A stretch of DNA of 64,000 nucleotides from Sphingopyxis sp. OAS728 (GTDB lineage: Bacteria; Pseudomonadota; Alphaproteobacteria; Sphingomonadales; Sphingomonadaceae), in NCBI RefSeq assembly GCF_014873485.1, contig NZ_JADBDT010000001.1:4272501-4336500 (forward strand), in the 5' to 3' direction. This document shows, piece by piece, positions 38,296-47,598 of this stretch (the stretch's first letter is position 1; each line of letters opens with the position of its first letter). Both the position numbers and the translations under genes were made by a program. Below the pieces are notes generated by a model. That model was not told the origin of the DNA and made no database searches. It saw only the letters and a program-made list of their open reading frames with translations.

Positions 38296-38925
38296 ATGGG
38301 TAGATCAGAATTCGACTATTTGCCTCCACGACCGGCGTGGAATGCCGGTCGAAAGGTAGGTGCAAAGCGGCCGCTAAAACCACGGCAGATATGGGCAATT
38401 CGCTTCCACTTGGATCGAGAGCACCGGCTTCGAGACCGGGCGCTGTTCGATCTCGCAATCGACAGCAAGTTGCGAGGCTGCGATCTTGTGAAGATCAAGA
38501 TCGGCGATCTCGTCGCCGGCGGTGAGTTGAGAACGCGGGCAATGGTGATCCAGCAAAAGACCAATCGACCAGTTCAATTCGAAATCATGTCGGATGCTCG
38601 CGGAAGCCTCTTGGCATGGCTTGAGCGGCGCGGTGGATCAATCGAGGATTTTGCGTTCCCCAGCCGGGTCGACCACTCTGCTCATATGAGCACGCGTCAA
38701 TATGCGCGTCTCGTCGATGAATGGGTAACGGCCGTTGGACTTCGAAGCGAAGACTACGGGACGCATTCGTTGCGCAGAACAAAAGCGTCGATCATTTACA
38801 AGGCGACCGGGAACTTGCGAGCTGTGCAGATTCTGCTCGGCCACACCAAGATTGAAAATACGGTGCGATACCTCGGCGTCGATGTTGAAGATGCGTTGAC
38901 GCTGGCAGAAGGCATCGAAGTCTAA
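38296..38925 (+). CDS. Tyrosine recombinase, catalytic domain only
   Basis: This 209-residue protein has the full active-site set: Arg60 (SKLRGCDL), Lys88 (IQQKTNRP), His157 and Arg160 (THSLRRTKAS), His183 (LLGHTKIENT) and the nucleophile Tyr192 (VRYLG). Normal phage or XerC/D-type integrases add ~100 residues of N-terminal DNA-binding domain; here only a ~25-residue tail precedes the catalytic part. The start follows AGGAGA with 6 nt spacing. It cuts and rejoins DNA at specific sites in characterised relatives. It is flanked on both sides by 51-nt repeats in direct orientation, ~785 bp apart, so those repeats may be its sites (inference). Confidence 0.85.
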   Translation: MGRSEFDYLPPRPAWNAGRKVGAKRPLKPRQIWAIRFHLDREHRLRDRALFDLAIDSKLRGCDLVKIKIGDLVAGGELRTRAMVIQQKTNRPVQFEIMSDARGSLLAWLERRGGSIEDFAFPSRVDHSAHMSTRQYARLVDEWVTAVGLRSEDYGTHSLRRTKASIIYKATGNLRAVQILLGHTKIENTVRYLGVDVEDALTLAEGIEV

Positions 38926-39321
38926 CCAGCAAATCGCGTATTCTGGAGAGCGAGCGTTCTAGCTCGTGGTAGAACGTCCGCTCTCTTTGTTTGACACCTA
39001 AAAGCGGACTGTCTCCAAGCGGCCATTCGGATCGACGCCGTGGCGCCGGGTCCCCCTAAAAAATCACCTGCCATCGCCTAATTTTTAGTCGGCTCGACCC
39101 GAGGGCTATGAGGAAATGCGTCGGCGCGTTCCGATGGATTGCCTAAGCTGTGGAACGGATCCGAGTTAGGGCTTTCCTCGCTTCCGAAGATGCCGGTTTG
39201 TGAAGGGCAAATGCTTATTGCGGATGGCAGGCGTCAACCCAAGGTCTCGCAATTGAAACGTTGCCTATATCGCATGAAACCCGGTTGCGCTTGTGCGCTT
39301 CGTGAACGCGCAGCAGAAGGC
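38926..39321. other. Stretch without recognisable gene
   Basis: Apart from repeat G, nothing coding is convincing here: short frames have no good ribosome-binding site and no family. The segment is the downstream flank of the recombinase gene and the tail of the leftward LysR gene. Confidence 0.5.
38975..39025 (+). repeat. 51-nt intergenic repeat, copy G
   Basis: cgtccgct at the start is an exact reverse complement of agcggac inside the repeat. The end is aagcggcca. It brackets the recombinase gene with copy F. Confidence 0.85.
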
Positions 39322-40221
39322 TCAGGATTGTGCGGCGAAGTTGCGCGCGAGCGCGATAAAGGCCTGAAAGGCCGCCGAGGGGTTGCGGCGATTGGAATAA
39401 TAGAGGCAGAGCGGCACTAGCGGCGGGGTCCAGTCGTCCAAGATACGCACGAGCCTTCCCGCCGCGATGTCGTCACGTACGTCGGTTTCCATGAAATATC
39501 CGATACCCACGCCGCTCATGACCGCGATCCGGGTCAGGGAGGCCTCGTCGAGGGTGATCGGGCCCTCGACGTCAAGCTGTAATTCTTCGCCGCCCTTCTC
39601 GAACCGCCACCGGAACAATGCGCCGTTTGGAAGCCGGACGCGCACGCAGGGATAAGTGAGCAGCTCCTGCGGCACCTGTGGGATAGCCCTATTATCGAAA
39701 AAGGCGGGGGATGCGGCAACCGCCATGCGTCGCATCTGCCCCAGAGGTATGGCGATCGCGTCGCTTGGCACCAGATCGGCGCTGCGCACGCCCAGATCGA
39801 AACCCGCCGCCACGACATCGACAAGCCGGCCTTCGGTGACGAGGTCGATGTGAACCTGCGGGTAGCGCTCCATATAGTTCAGGACCAACGGCGCCATGAT
39901 CTCGCGCGCCGCCGTTGCGAAGGCATTGATGCGCAGCGTGCCGGACGGCGTCTCCTGCTGAGAGCGCGCCGTATTCATAGCTTTTTGAATGTCCTCGAGA
40001 GCCGGCTTGATCTGCTTGACGAAGATACGCCCCGCATAGGTGAGCGAGACACTGCGCGTCGTTCGATTGAATAGCCTCACGGCAAGCTCCCGCTCGAGCT
40101 TGCCCACCGCGGCGCTAATCGCTGTGGTCGACATGCCGAGATCGACTGCCGCGGCCCGAAATGAGCCGCATCGCACGATGGCGAGAACCGCCTCGAGCTC
40201 AATCAGTGAATGGCGAACCAT
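39322..40221 (-). CDS. LysR-family transcriptional regulator
   Basis: About 299 residues from the ATG at [12 protein letters not shown]; an ATG 21 codons upstream is in frame but less likely, as the helix-turn-helix ([40 protein letters not shown]) should start close to the N-terminus. The C-terminal effector domain follows ([20 protein letters not shown]). It is divergent from the SnoaL/SDR/MDR operon, the classic position for a LysR regulator of the adjacent genes. Confidence 0.87.
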   Translation of the reverse strand: MVRHSLIELEAVLAIVRCGSFRAAAVDLGMSTTAISAAVGKLERELAVRLFNRTTRSVSLTYAGRIFVKQIKPALEDIQKAMNTARSQQETPSGTLRINAFATAAREIMAPLVLNYMERYPQVHIDLVTEGRLVDVVAAGFDLGVRSADLVPSDAIAIPLGQMRRMAVAASPAFFDNRAIPQVPQELLTYPCVRVRLPNGALFRWRFEKGGEELQLDVEGPITLDEASLTRIAVMSGVGIGYFMETDVRDDIAAGRLVRILDDWTPPLVPLCLYYSNRRNPSAAFQAFIALARNFAAQS

Positions 40222-40317
40222 TGTCCCGTTCTTCGTGACACCCCATGCCGAATTATCGCGATTATCAGGCGAGAAGTCCATCATTAAATCAGTCTCGTCA
40301 CGAATGAGGAGATGAAG

Positions 40318-40647
40318 ATGTCAATGGACCTACCCAAGCCCATCGCCGACTATGTCGAGGCAAATGCCCGTCTCGATATCGACGGTATGTTGAAGCCTTT
40401 CCTGCCCGACGCGAGCTTCATCGACAACGGCAAGCATTTCGAAGGGCAGTCGGCAATCCGGCAATTGTTCGAAGAAGAAGTGATCCCGGTGAAAGCCATC
40501 TTCGTGCCCGATGCGGTGCGGGAAGAAAGCGGCGATGTCATCGTCGAGGGACCCGCACATGGTGACTTCCCGGGCAGCCCGCTGCGCTTCACCTATCGTT
40601 TCACGCTCGTGGATGGCGCCATCAAGACCCTGGAGACAACGGTATGA
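40318..40647 (+). CDS. NTF2/SnoaL-like small protein
   Basis: The protein is 109 residues if started at the ATG 8 nt after GAGG; an ATG two codons earlier is right on that site. [20 protein letters not shown] and [20 protein letters not shown] match the cone-shaped NTF2-like/SnoaL fold used by small isomerases and cyclases, or as binding proteins. Its stop overlaps the SDR start (ATGA), so both are translated together. The substrate is unknown. Confidence 0.78.
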   Translation: MSMDLPKPIADYVEANARLDIDGMLKPFLPDASFIDNGKHFEGQSAIRQLFEEEVIPVKAIFVPDAVREESGDVIVEGPAHGDFPGSPLRFTYRFTLVDGAIKTLETTV

Positions 40648-41432
40648 GCATCAAGGCAGATCCCACCGAGTTCGCCGGCAAGCGCGTCCTCGTCAGCGGT
40701 GGAACCAAGGGTTTGGGCCGCGCCACGGTCGAGCGCTTCCTCGCCGGCGGAGCCCGTGTCGTCACGGCCGCCCGCGCGATCAAGGATCCGATCGAGGGCG
40801 TTGAATATGTCCAGGCGGACCTGGCGACCGCGGAGGGCGGCGAAGCGCTGGCCAAGGCGGCGCTCGAGCGGCTGGGCGGCATCGATATTCTTGCCCATGT
40901 CGTGGGTGGTTCGGCGTCGCCGGCCGGCGGTTTCGCCGCGCTGACGGACGATCACTGGCTCGCCGAGCTAAACCTGAACTTGTTGGCTACCGTTCGGCTC
41001 GATCGGCTGCTTATCCCGCAGATGCTCGGGCGGGGCACGGGCACCGTGGTGCACGTCACCTCGATCCAGTCTGTCCTGCCGCTGCCCGAGTCCACCACCG
41101 GCTATGCCGCTGCGAAGGCCGCGCTGCGGACCTACAGCAAGTCGATATCGAAGGAGCTCGGTCCCAAGGGTGTTCGGGTCAACATCGTCTCGCCTGGCTG
41201 GATCATGACCGAGGCTACCGGCGACTTTCTCGAAATGCTTCGGGCTGCCAACGGCGGCACGATCGAGGACGCGCGTCAGTCCGTGCTCGATGCCTTGGGC
41301 GGAATCTCGATCGGGCGGGGCGCAGAGCCCGAAGAAGTGGCCGACCTCATCGCCTATCTCGCCTCGGAACGTGCCGCTGCGATCCACGGCGCCGAGTTCG
41401 TCATCGATGGCGGGACCATCAGCACCGTCTGA
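40644..41432 (+). CDS. Short-chain dehydrogenase/reductase
   Basis: This 262-residue SDR has VSGGTKGLGRATVERF (nucleotide site), VVGGSASPA replacing the usual NNAG, a Ser at VTSIQSVLPLPE, and the catalytic YAAAKAALRTYSKS. It ends in EFVIDGGTIST, typical of the family. The absence of NNAG is common in some subfamilies. It is coupled to the SnoaL-like gene and followed by a medium-chain dehydrogenase. Confidence 0.88.
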   Translation: MSIKADPTEFAGKRVLVSGGTKGLGRATVERFLAGGARVVTAARAIKDPIEGVEYVQADLATAEGGEALAKAALERLGGIDILAHVVGGSASPAGGFAALTDDHWLAELNLNLLATVRLDRLLIPQMLGRGTGTVVHVTSIQSVLPLPESTTGYAAAKAALRTYSKSISKELGPKGVRVNIVSPGWIMTEATGDFLEMLRAANGGTIEDARQSVLDALGGISIGRGAEPEEVADLIAYLASERAAAIHGAEFVIDGGTISTV

Positions 41433-41550
41433 GGGTCGCGCCCAGCGCTCGCCACCTTCGGGAGGGCGGGCGTCGGCATGCCGACGGCGGCAATCGATCG
41501 ATGCCAAGGCGCAGCACCAACCTCCCAATCCGTCCTGAAAGGAACGGCCC

Positions 41551-42522
41551 ATGTTCGCTGTCTATGCAAAAGAAGCAAATCTCGAAGATCCTCTCGCTTC
41601 CCTTGTCATCGGCGAGCGCCCTGATCCGATTGTCAAGGAAGGCTGGGTTCGCGTGAAGGTGACCCACGCCAGCCTCAATCGGCATGACATTTTCACCCTG
41701 CGCGGGCTCACGGCACAGGAAGAGCCGATCCCCTTTCCGATGATCCTGGGCAATGACGGCGCCGGCCTCCTCGACGACGGAACGCCCGTCGTACTCTATC
41801 CGGTCATGGGGACGGACAGCTGGAAGGGTGACGAGACGATCGACCCACACTGGCACGTCCTGAGCGAACTCGTACCCGGGACGATGGCGGATTATGTCGC
41901 TGTTCCAAAGCGCAACGCGGTGCCGATTCCGGAAGGACTGTCCGCGCTCCATGCATCGCTGCTCGGCACGGCCTGGCTCACGGCCTATCGCGCGCTCTTC
42001 GCCAAATCGCGACTGATTCCCGGCCAGACCTTGCTCGTGCAGGGCGCGTCGGGCGGCATGTCGACGGCGCTGATCCAGATGGGCCGCGCGGCCGGATTCG
42101 AAGTGTGGGCCACGACCCGCAATGACGAAGGGGCAGCGATCGCCGAACGTCTCGGCGCCAACCGCATATTCCGGCATGGCGACCCACTGCCACGCCGCGT
42201 CGACGCGGTTGTCGACAGCATCGGCGCCGCGACATGGGCTGACAGCCTGAAGGCCGTCAAACGCGGCGGGGTCCTGGTGATAAACGGGATCACGACGGGC
42301 CACGCCGCCGAGACCGATCTGCTGCGGATATTCGTCGAACAGATCGATATCCGCGGCACCATCATGGGCACGCTCGAGGAGATGACCGCCATGATGCAGT
42401 TCGTCATCCGGAACAACATCGAGCCCGAGGTCGGGGCGGTGGTACCGATGACCGAAGCGGGCGAGGCGATCCGCGACATGATCGAAGGCCGCACCCGGGG
42501 AAAGACGGTGTTCACGCGGTGA
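41551..42522 (+). CDS. Medium-chain dehydrogenase/quinone-oxidoreductase-like
   Basis: This 323-residue MDR has an N-terminal GroES-like domain (PMILGNDGAGLL) and a cofactor domain with LLVQGASGGMSTALIQMGRA. The structural-zinc four-Cys cluster and Cys/His catalytic-zinc ligands are not evident, so it belongs to the zinc-free quinone oxidoreductase-type branch. It would reduce a carbonyl or enone with NADPH. It is co-directional with the SDR (about 120 bp gap). Confidence 0.87.
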   Translation: MFAVYAKEANLEDPLASLVIGERPDPIVKEGWVRVKVTHASLNRHDIFTLRGLTAQEEPIPFPMILGNDGAGLLDDGTPVVLYPVMGTDSWKGDETIDPHWHVLSELVPGTMADYVAVPKRNAVPIPEGLSALHASLLGTAWLTAYRALFAKSRLIPGQTLLVQGASGGMSTALIQMGRAAGFEVWATTRNDEGAAIAERLGANRIFRHGDPLPRRVDAVVDSIGAATWADSLKAVKRGGVLVINGITTGHAAETDLLRIFVEQIDIRGTIMGTLEEMTAMMQFVIRNNIEPEVGAVVPMTEAGEAIRDMIEGRTRGKTVFTR

Positions 42523-42687
42523 CATGATCGACACAGCGCTGTCGGTTTTCGTCCAAAAAATCAGAGACCTGATTCCAGGCAATGATGAAGTGGAAATTGA
42601 AGAATTCCACATTGTTCGCCGTGGGATTCAGAATTCATTGCGACCGTAATGGATGGATTTAATCGACTCTAAACGATGGAGAATAAA

Positions 42688-43095
42688 ATGGCAGATCAAA
42701 CTAGTTTTGCTGTGGTAAAACATTTCTACGACAGTTTCGTCCGCGGCGATATCGAGGCCGTGATCGCCACCCTGAGTGATAATCTGGACTGGCGTGAATC
42801 GGAAAATTTCTTACTTGGTGATCGCAATCCATACTTGACGCCCGCTTCCGTGGTGGACGGCGTTTTCAACCGCATCGCCAAGGAATTTCAGGATTATCAG
42901 GCCGGGCCTACCGAGTTGATCGACGGCGGCGATGTCGTCGTGGCCGTTGGCCGATCGAAAGGCATTATGGCTTCGACCGGAAAGCCGTTCGACGCGCAAT
43001 ATATGCATGTCGTGCGCGTTTCTGACGGCAAGATCGTGAGCTTTCACCAACTGATCGACACATTTGAGGTTTGGCGTTCGCAGCAAGCCGATTAG
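42688..43095 (+). CDS. NTF2-like protein
   Basis: This 135-residue protein starts at the ATG preceded by GGAGA with good spacing. FAVVKHFYDSFVRGDIEAVI, LSDNLDWRESENFLLG and HVVRVSDGKIVSFHQLIDTF fit the ketosteroid isomerase-like/NTF2 fold. The substrate is unknown. It is a single-gene unit ahead of an SDR. Confidence 0.8.
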   Translation: MADQTSFAVVKHFYDSFVRGDIEAVIATLSDNLDWRESENFLLGDRNPYLTPASVVDGVFNRIAKEFQDYQAGPTELIDGGDVVVAVGRSKGIMASTGKPFDAQYMHVVRVSDGKIVSFHQLIDTFEVWRSQQAD

Positions 43096-43365
43096 GTGCA
43101 AATCTCGGACGGCAGCGTAAGTGACGACGATCTCTTTCGTTGCCGCCGATCTTTCGTCGCCTCCGCACTTTTGCTGCCGCCCATTCGCACGCTGCAGTGC
43201 CCCCCCCATGCATACCCCCCACTACCCTGTGCGTTGCCCGTGAGCGCCAAGCGACTTGGTAGAGGCAGTGGCGTTGGGGCGAACCGGCACGTGCCAGAGC
43301 CAAGTCGTTGGCAGGTCGGACCGCGAGAAGAGCGACATTACGTCGAACGTCAAATGGAGTTTTCG

Positions 43366-44103
43366 ATGACGCTTGCAGGCAAGAAGGCGCTCGTGACCGG
43401 CGGTAGCCGGGGCATTGGCGCGGCAATCGCGAAGACGCTCGCAGCCGAAGGCGCTGATGTCGCGATCACGTATGAGAAGTCAAAGGACTTAGCCGACGCG
43501 GTGGTGTCCGGGATCAAGGCCCTTGGCCGCTTCGCCGTGGCAATCCAGGCCGACAGCTCCGACATCGCGGCAATTGCGGCATCGGTCGACAGGGCAGCAG
43601 CAGAACTCGGCGGCCTCGACATCCTCGTCAACAATGCCGGGATTATTCGGATGAACAATCTCGCCGATATCGCCATCGACGATATTCAGGCACTCCTCGA
43701 TATCAACGTGCGCGGACCGATCGTCACGAGCAAGTTGGCCTTATCCCATCTGAAGGAGGGCGGCAGCATCATTACAGTCGGCAGCTTCTTTGCGGATCGC
43801 GTGCCGTATGGCGGCTTGGGCGTCTACGCAGCTACAAAGTCGGCTCTTACTGCCTTCAGTCAGGGCCTTGCACGCGAACTTGGACCTAAGGGCATAACCG
43901 CGAACATCGTCCAGCCTGGCTCGATCGACACGGACATGAACCCGGCCCACGGACCCTTTGGCGATCCGATGCGCCAGCTGACCGCTTCGGGCCGCTTTGG
44001 TGCGGGTACTGAGATCGGGCATGCCGTCGCCTATCTGGCCGGTGACAAGGCTCGATACGTTACCGGCACTACGCTTACGGTGGATGGAGGCGCTAACGCT
44101 TGA
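43366..44103 (+). CDS. Short-chain dehydrogenase/reductase
   Basis: This 245-residue classical SDR has VTGGSRGIGAAIAKTLAAEG, NNAGIIRMNN, a Ser in VGSFFADRVPYGG and the catalytic YAATKSALTAFSQG. It ends in TTLTVDGGANA. The ATG chosen has GGAG 6 nt upstream; a second ATG four codons earlier lacks one. About 270 bp of gene-free DNA precede it. Confidence 0.9.
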   Translation: MTLAGKKALVTGGSRGIGAAIAKTLAAEGADVAITYEKSKDLADAVVSGIKALGRFAVAIQADSSDIAAIAASVDRAAAELGGLDILVNNAGIIRMNNLADIAIDDIQALLDINVRGPIVTSKLALSHLKEGGSIITVGSFFADRVPYGGLGVYAATKSALTAFSQGLARELGPKGITANIVQPGSIDTDMNPAHGPFGDPMRQLTASGRFGAGTEIGHAVAYLAGDKARYVTGTTLTVDGGANA

Positions 44104-44209
44104 GCGGGATAAGACGCCCGGCGGCTCCGGCTCACCGCTGCGAGAGGCCTGAGCATCTCCGGCCTTCGGCCCGAAAAATCGGACCGAAGGCCTTTGGATG
44201 AGGGCGGCC

Positions 44210-45832
44210 CTAGAGACCGTGCGCTGCGCGTAGGCGCGTCGCGGCCTGTTCGCCAATGACTGCGCAGGGAGCCTGCGTATTGCCGGTTGTTACCCGCGGC
44301 ATGATGGAGCCATCGGCGATGCGCAGGCCTTCGATCCCGTAAACGGTGAGCGAGGCATCGACGACCGACATGTCGTCCTGTCCCATCTTGGCGGTACCGC
44401 ATTGGTGCCAATAGGTGACCGCGGAATCGCGAATGAACGCATCGAGTCCGGCGACGTCGCGGTCTCTCGGCATGACCTCGGTCTTGACGAAAGGCTTGAA
44501 CGCCTCGCCATTGCCAAGCTCGCGACAAAGCTTGACGCATTCGCGCGCGGCTTCGAGGTCAATCGGATCCGAAAGCATGTTGGTATTGATCGCCAATGGC
44601 TTCGCCGGGTCGGCATCACGCAGGAGAAGGCGTCCCCGGCTCTTTGGTTGTGCGAGCCCCGCAAACATCGTCCAGCCATGCTCGGGAACACCGAGAGCCG
44701 CCGTACGCTCGCTCGGCACGGGAAACTCGACTTGGCAAAAGAGCAGGTCGGGTGCGTCGAGATCGGCACGACTTTTCCAATAGAGCGTCGCCTCGCTTCC
44801 GCTGTTTCGCGGCGCCATCGGCCCTGAAAGCTCCCACATGCAGCCGAACGATACATGATCCTGCATGTTGCGCCCGACACCGGGCAGATGCTGGACGACG
44901 GGGATCGAATGTCGGTCAAGTTCGGCGCGGTCGCCGATGCCCGAGAGCATCAACAGCTTGGGGGTGTTAATCGCGCCGGTCGACAAGATCACCTCGCTTC
45001 GCGCGCCGATTGAAAAGATGCGGCCGTCCTTCTCGATTTCGACGCCAGTCGCGCGGCGCCGATCGAAGAGGATGCAACGGACGTGCGCGCCGGTCACGAT
45101 CGTCAGATTGGGTCGGTCCGAAACGGGATGCACATAGGCGCGGTACAGCGACTGGCGCCGGCCGCCGCGAACGATCATGTCGGTGATCGCGGCGCCGCCC
45201 GTCCCTTCCATCATCGCGCCGTTCGGGCTCGCGAATGTCGGGATGCCTTGCTCGCGCGCAGCGCCGAGCAGAGCGTGTGCGAGCGGACTCGGGTCGTGAG
45301 CCGGCTGTACCCAGACCGGACCGTCGGTGCCACGGAACCGCGCATCGGGCGCGCCCTGCCAGTTTTCGATGCGACGATAGATGTCGAGCACCGATTCATA
45401 ACCCCAGGCAGCGTCGCCCGCCTCGGCTGCAAAATGATCCCAATCGCTTTTGTGACCCCGTGCCCAGACCATGACGTTGATGCTGGATCCTCCGCCTAGA
45501 CCCTTGCCCATCGCCATCGACAGTTCGCGGCCGCCGAGATGCGGATTGGGTTCGGCCTGAAAGCCCCAGTCGCGTTCGCTCCCAAGGTTCGTCGGCCAGA
45601 GCGCGGGGACGATGACCGAGTCTGCTTCGTCGCCGCCGCCCGCCTCGATCAACAGAACCTCAGCGCTGCCGTTCTCGGCAAGGCGACGGGCTACGACGGA
45701 ACCCGATGAGCCTGCACCGCAGACAATGAAGTCATAGCTGTGCTTGATGTCTGCATTGAGCCTCGTCTGGTTCTCGCGGGCGCGTCGGGCAAAATCGGAG
45801 TCCTGGCCGGGGGAAGCCTCGGTGATCATCAT
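44210..45832 (-). CDS. GMC-family FAD oxidoreductase
   Basis: This 540-residue flavoenzyme has the FAD motif FIVCGAGSSGSVVARRLAEN, the GMC signatures ELSMAMGKGLGGGSSINVMV and LSTGAINTPKLLMLSG, and the C-terminal catalytic His with TGNTQAPCAVIGEQAA. GMC enzymes oxidise alcohols, including choline. The start MMITEASPG follows AAGGAAA. It is transcribed leftward; a hydrolase gene points the same way upstream. Confidence 0.92.
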   Translation of the reverse strand: MMITEASPGQDSDFARRARENQTRLNADIKHSYDFIVCGAGSSGSVVARRLAENGSAEVLLIEAGGGDEADSVIVPALWPTNLGSERDWGFQAEPNPHLGGRELSMAMGKGLGGGSSINVMVWARGHKSDWDHFAAEAGDAAWGYESVLDIYRRIENWQGAPDARFRGTDGPVWVQPAHDPSPLAHALLGAAREQGIPTFASPNGAMMEGTGGAAITDMIVRGGRRQSLYRAYVHPVSDRPNLTIVTGAHVRCILFDRRRATGVEIEKDGRIFSIGARSEVILSTGAINTPKLLMLSGIGDRAELDRHSIPVVQHLPGVGRNMQDHVSFGCMWELSGPMAPRNSGSEATLYWKSRADLDAPDLLFCQVEFPVPSERTAALGVPEHGWTMFAGLAQPKSRGRLLLRDADPAKPLAINTNMLSDPIDLEAARECVKLCRELGNGEAFKPFVKTEVMPRDRDVAGLDAFIRDSAVTYWHQCGTAKMGQDDMSVVDASLTVYGIEGLRIADGSIMPRVTTGNTQAPCAVIGEQAATRLRAAHGL

Positions 45833-45989
45833 GTTTTCCTTATACGTTGGGGAGGAGTGGGGACGGACGGTCCCCGGTTCGTAGGCCGTGCCGAACAGGC
45901 ACGACGGGGTACAGCGGCGTCGCAGCCTGGCCGCCACGTCCGCTGTTAATCCGGCCGGGAAATCCGGCCGAAGACTGGCAATATTGGAA

Positions 45990-46051
45990 GGTAGGCGAGA
46001 CCTACCGGTCCCGCCTACCGGCGCCCTGCCGTCGGGGGAGAGGCAGGGCGC
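45990..46051. other. Two adjacent stem-loops
   Basis: GGTAGGCG pairs with CGCCTACC (45990-46019), and GCGCCCTGCC with GGCAGGGCGC (46021-46051; 10-bp perfect stem). They lie just past the stop of the leftward hydrolase gene and may end its transcription; no U-tract follows. Confidence 0.5.
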
Positions 46052-46058
46052 TAGTCCG

Positions 46059-46868
46059 TCATTTGGAGCTGCGCGAGGCGGCCTGCGCCGCCTGGTCGAT
46101 CACGTCCGCCACGACTTTGGGCTGAGTCATGAAGACGGCATGGCTCGCGGGCACTTCGGTGACCTTCGCACCGATGCGCTTCGCCATATGCTGGCGCATG
46201 CGCTGGTCGAATGCCTTGTCGTCGGTCGCGATCACCGCCCAGCTCGGCTTGCTGCGCCATGCGGCCTGGGTCAGCTTCGTGCCGAAGGCCGACATGTTGA
46301 TCGGGACCTGCGAGTCGCGCATGAACGCGGCATCGCTATCGGTCGTATCCGCCGCGAACCCGGCCTTGAACTTCTCAAGATCGATGAAGCCGAACCCGTC
46401 GCTCTGGGTGTCGAGAACGAACTCGGGCGGCGTGACGAAACCCTGATATTGCTGCGCCGTCGTCTCGCCGGCATCGGGGGAGAGCGCGGACACATAGACG
46501 AGGCCCGCGACCTTCGGGTCGACCCCGGCTTCGGTGATGACGGTCCCGCCCCAGCTATGGCCGACGAGGATGGCCGGGCCGTCCAGCCGGGCGATCGCGC
46601 GCTTCGTCGCCGCGACGTCATCGGCGAGCGAGGTCAGCGGGTTCTGGACGATCGTGACGCGATAGCCACGGCCCGTCAGCTCGTCATAGACGCCGCGCCA
46701 GCCCGACCCGTCGGCGAAGGCGCCATGGACGAGGACGACATTGCGCACCGGCTGGGTTGCGGCGATGTGACCGTTATGATCCGCCGTCTGCGCCAACGCG
46801 GCGAGGGGGAAAGAAGCGGCAACGGCGGCGGCGGCGAGGACGGTGCGGACATTGCTGAACAGGGACAT
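46059..46868 (-). CDS. Exported alpha/beta hydrolase
   Basis: The protein is about 269 residues from the ATG with AGGAGA upstream. It has a signal peptide (LFSNVRTVLAAAAVAASFPL). VVLVHGAFADGSGWRGVYDE and the Ser elbow AILVGHSWGGTVITEAG mark the RsbQ/haloperoxidase-like hydrolases; the catalytic His is in PASHAVFMTQP. It acts in the periplasm. It is divergent from a MarR-type regulator with operator-like repeats between them. Confidence 0.87.
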   Translation of the reverse strand: MSLFSNVRTVLAAAAVAASFPLAALAQTADHNGHIAATQPVRNVVLVHGAFADGSGWRGVYDELTGRGYRVTIVQNPLTSLADDVAATKRAIARLDGPAILVGHSWGGTVITEAGVDPKVAGLVYVSALSPDAGETTAQQYQGFVTPPEFVLDTQSDGFGFIDLEKFKAGFAADTTDSDAAFMRDSQVPINMSAFGTKLTQAAWRSKPSWAVIATDDKAFDQRMRQHMAKRIGAKVTEVPASHAVFMTQPKVVADVIDQAAQAASRSSK

Positions 46869-46881
46869 GCGATCTCTCCTA

Positions 46882-46961
46882 TATTGCGACAACAGTTATT
46901 GCGATAAGTGATGAGATAGGGTGATTCGGATGGCTTGTCCAGCAGAAATATATCGCGATAT
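46882..46961. promoter_or_regulatory. Operator-like repeats between hydrolase and MarR genes
   Basis: Three similar elements occur: TATTGCGACA (46882), TTATTGCGATAA (46896-46907) and the perfect 12-bp palindrome ATATCGCGATAT (46950-46961). They are AT-rich islands between two divergent genes and fit a MarR dimer site. The MarR protein is the natural candidate to bind. Confidence 0.65.
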
Positions 46962-46997
46962 TTATTTTTGTGATTCAGGCGCTATATTGGGCAGGAA

Positions 46998-47486
46998 ATG
47001 GAGCTCATGATGACCACCGACAATCCGCCTGTGCCGCTCGACGATCAGCTCTGCTACGCCATCTACTCCGCCGGCATTGCCGTTCAGCGTGCCTACAAAC
47101 CTCTGCTCGACGAACTTGGGCTGACCTATTCTCAATATCTGGTGCTCAACATATTGTGGCGCGAAGACGGGCAGCCGATCGGACGCATCGCCGACCAACT
47201 CGCCCTCGAATCGAGCACGCTGACGCCCTTACTCAAGCGGCTCGAAGCGGCGGGCTTCGTGAGCCGAACCCGCAATCCGTCGAACGAACGCCAGGTCGTT
47301 GTTGCACTCACGCAAACCGGGCGAGCGCTTCAGGCGAGGGCAGGCTGTCTCGGTGATGCCCTGCTGGAGGCGTCCGGCCAGTCGGCTGCGGCCCTTGCAA
47401 ATCTCAACAAGGACATCAAGGCCTTGCGCGATGCCGTCTATGCCAATGTCGGCGGCTGGAACCTGACGGACAAGCCTGGCGCCTGA
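46998..47486 (+). CDS. MarR-family regulator with OhrR-like cysteine
   Basis: About 162 residues; the start may instead be the ATG at MMTTDN three codons downstream. The wHTH part is ILWREDGQPIGRIADQLALE with LTPLLKRLEAAGFVSRTRN. The N-terminal part has DDQLCYAIYSAGIAVQRAYK; a single Cys (residue 19) at this place is the peroxide-sensing residue of OhrR regulators. It likely represses the divergent hydrolase gene. It is not next to ohr, so the name OhrR is not used. Confidence 0.85.
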   Translation: MELMMTTDNPPVPLDDQLCYAIYSAGIAVQRAYKPLLDELGLTYSQYLVLNILWREDGQPIGRIADQLALESSTLTPLLKRLEAAGFVSRTRNPSNERQVVVALTQTGRALQARAGCLGDALLEASGQSAAALANLNKDIKALRDAVYANVGGWNLTDKPGA

Positions 47487-47598
47487 TCGATTGCGCGATG
47501 GTTCAGAATGATGCGGCACCGCCCGGGCGAAAGATTTGCAAGCGTGCGAAGTCATCGGCGGGGGACGTGGCGCGGCTGTCGACGGCGGTCGTGTGGCA

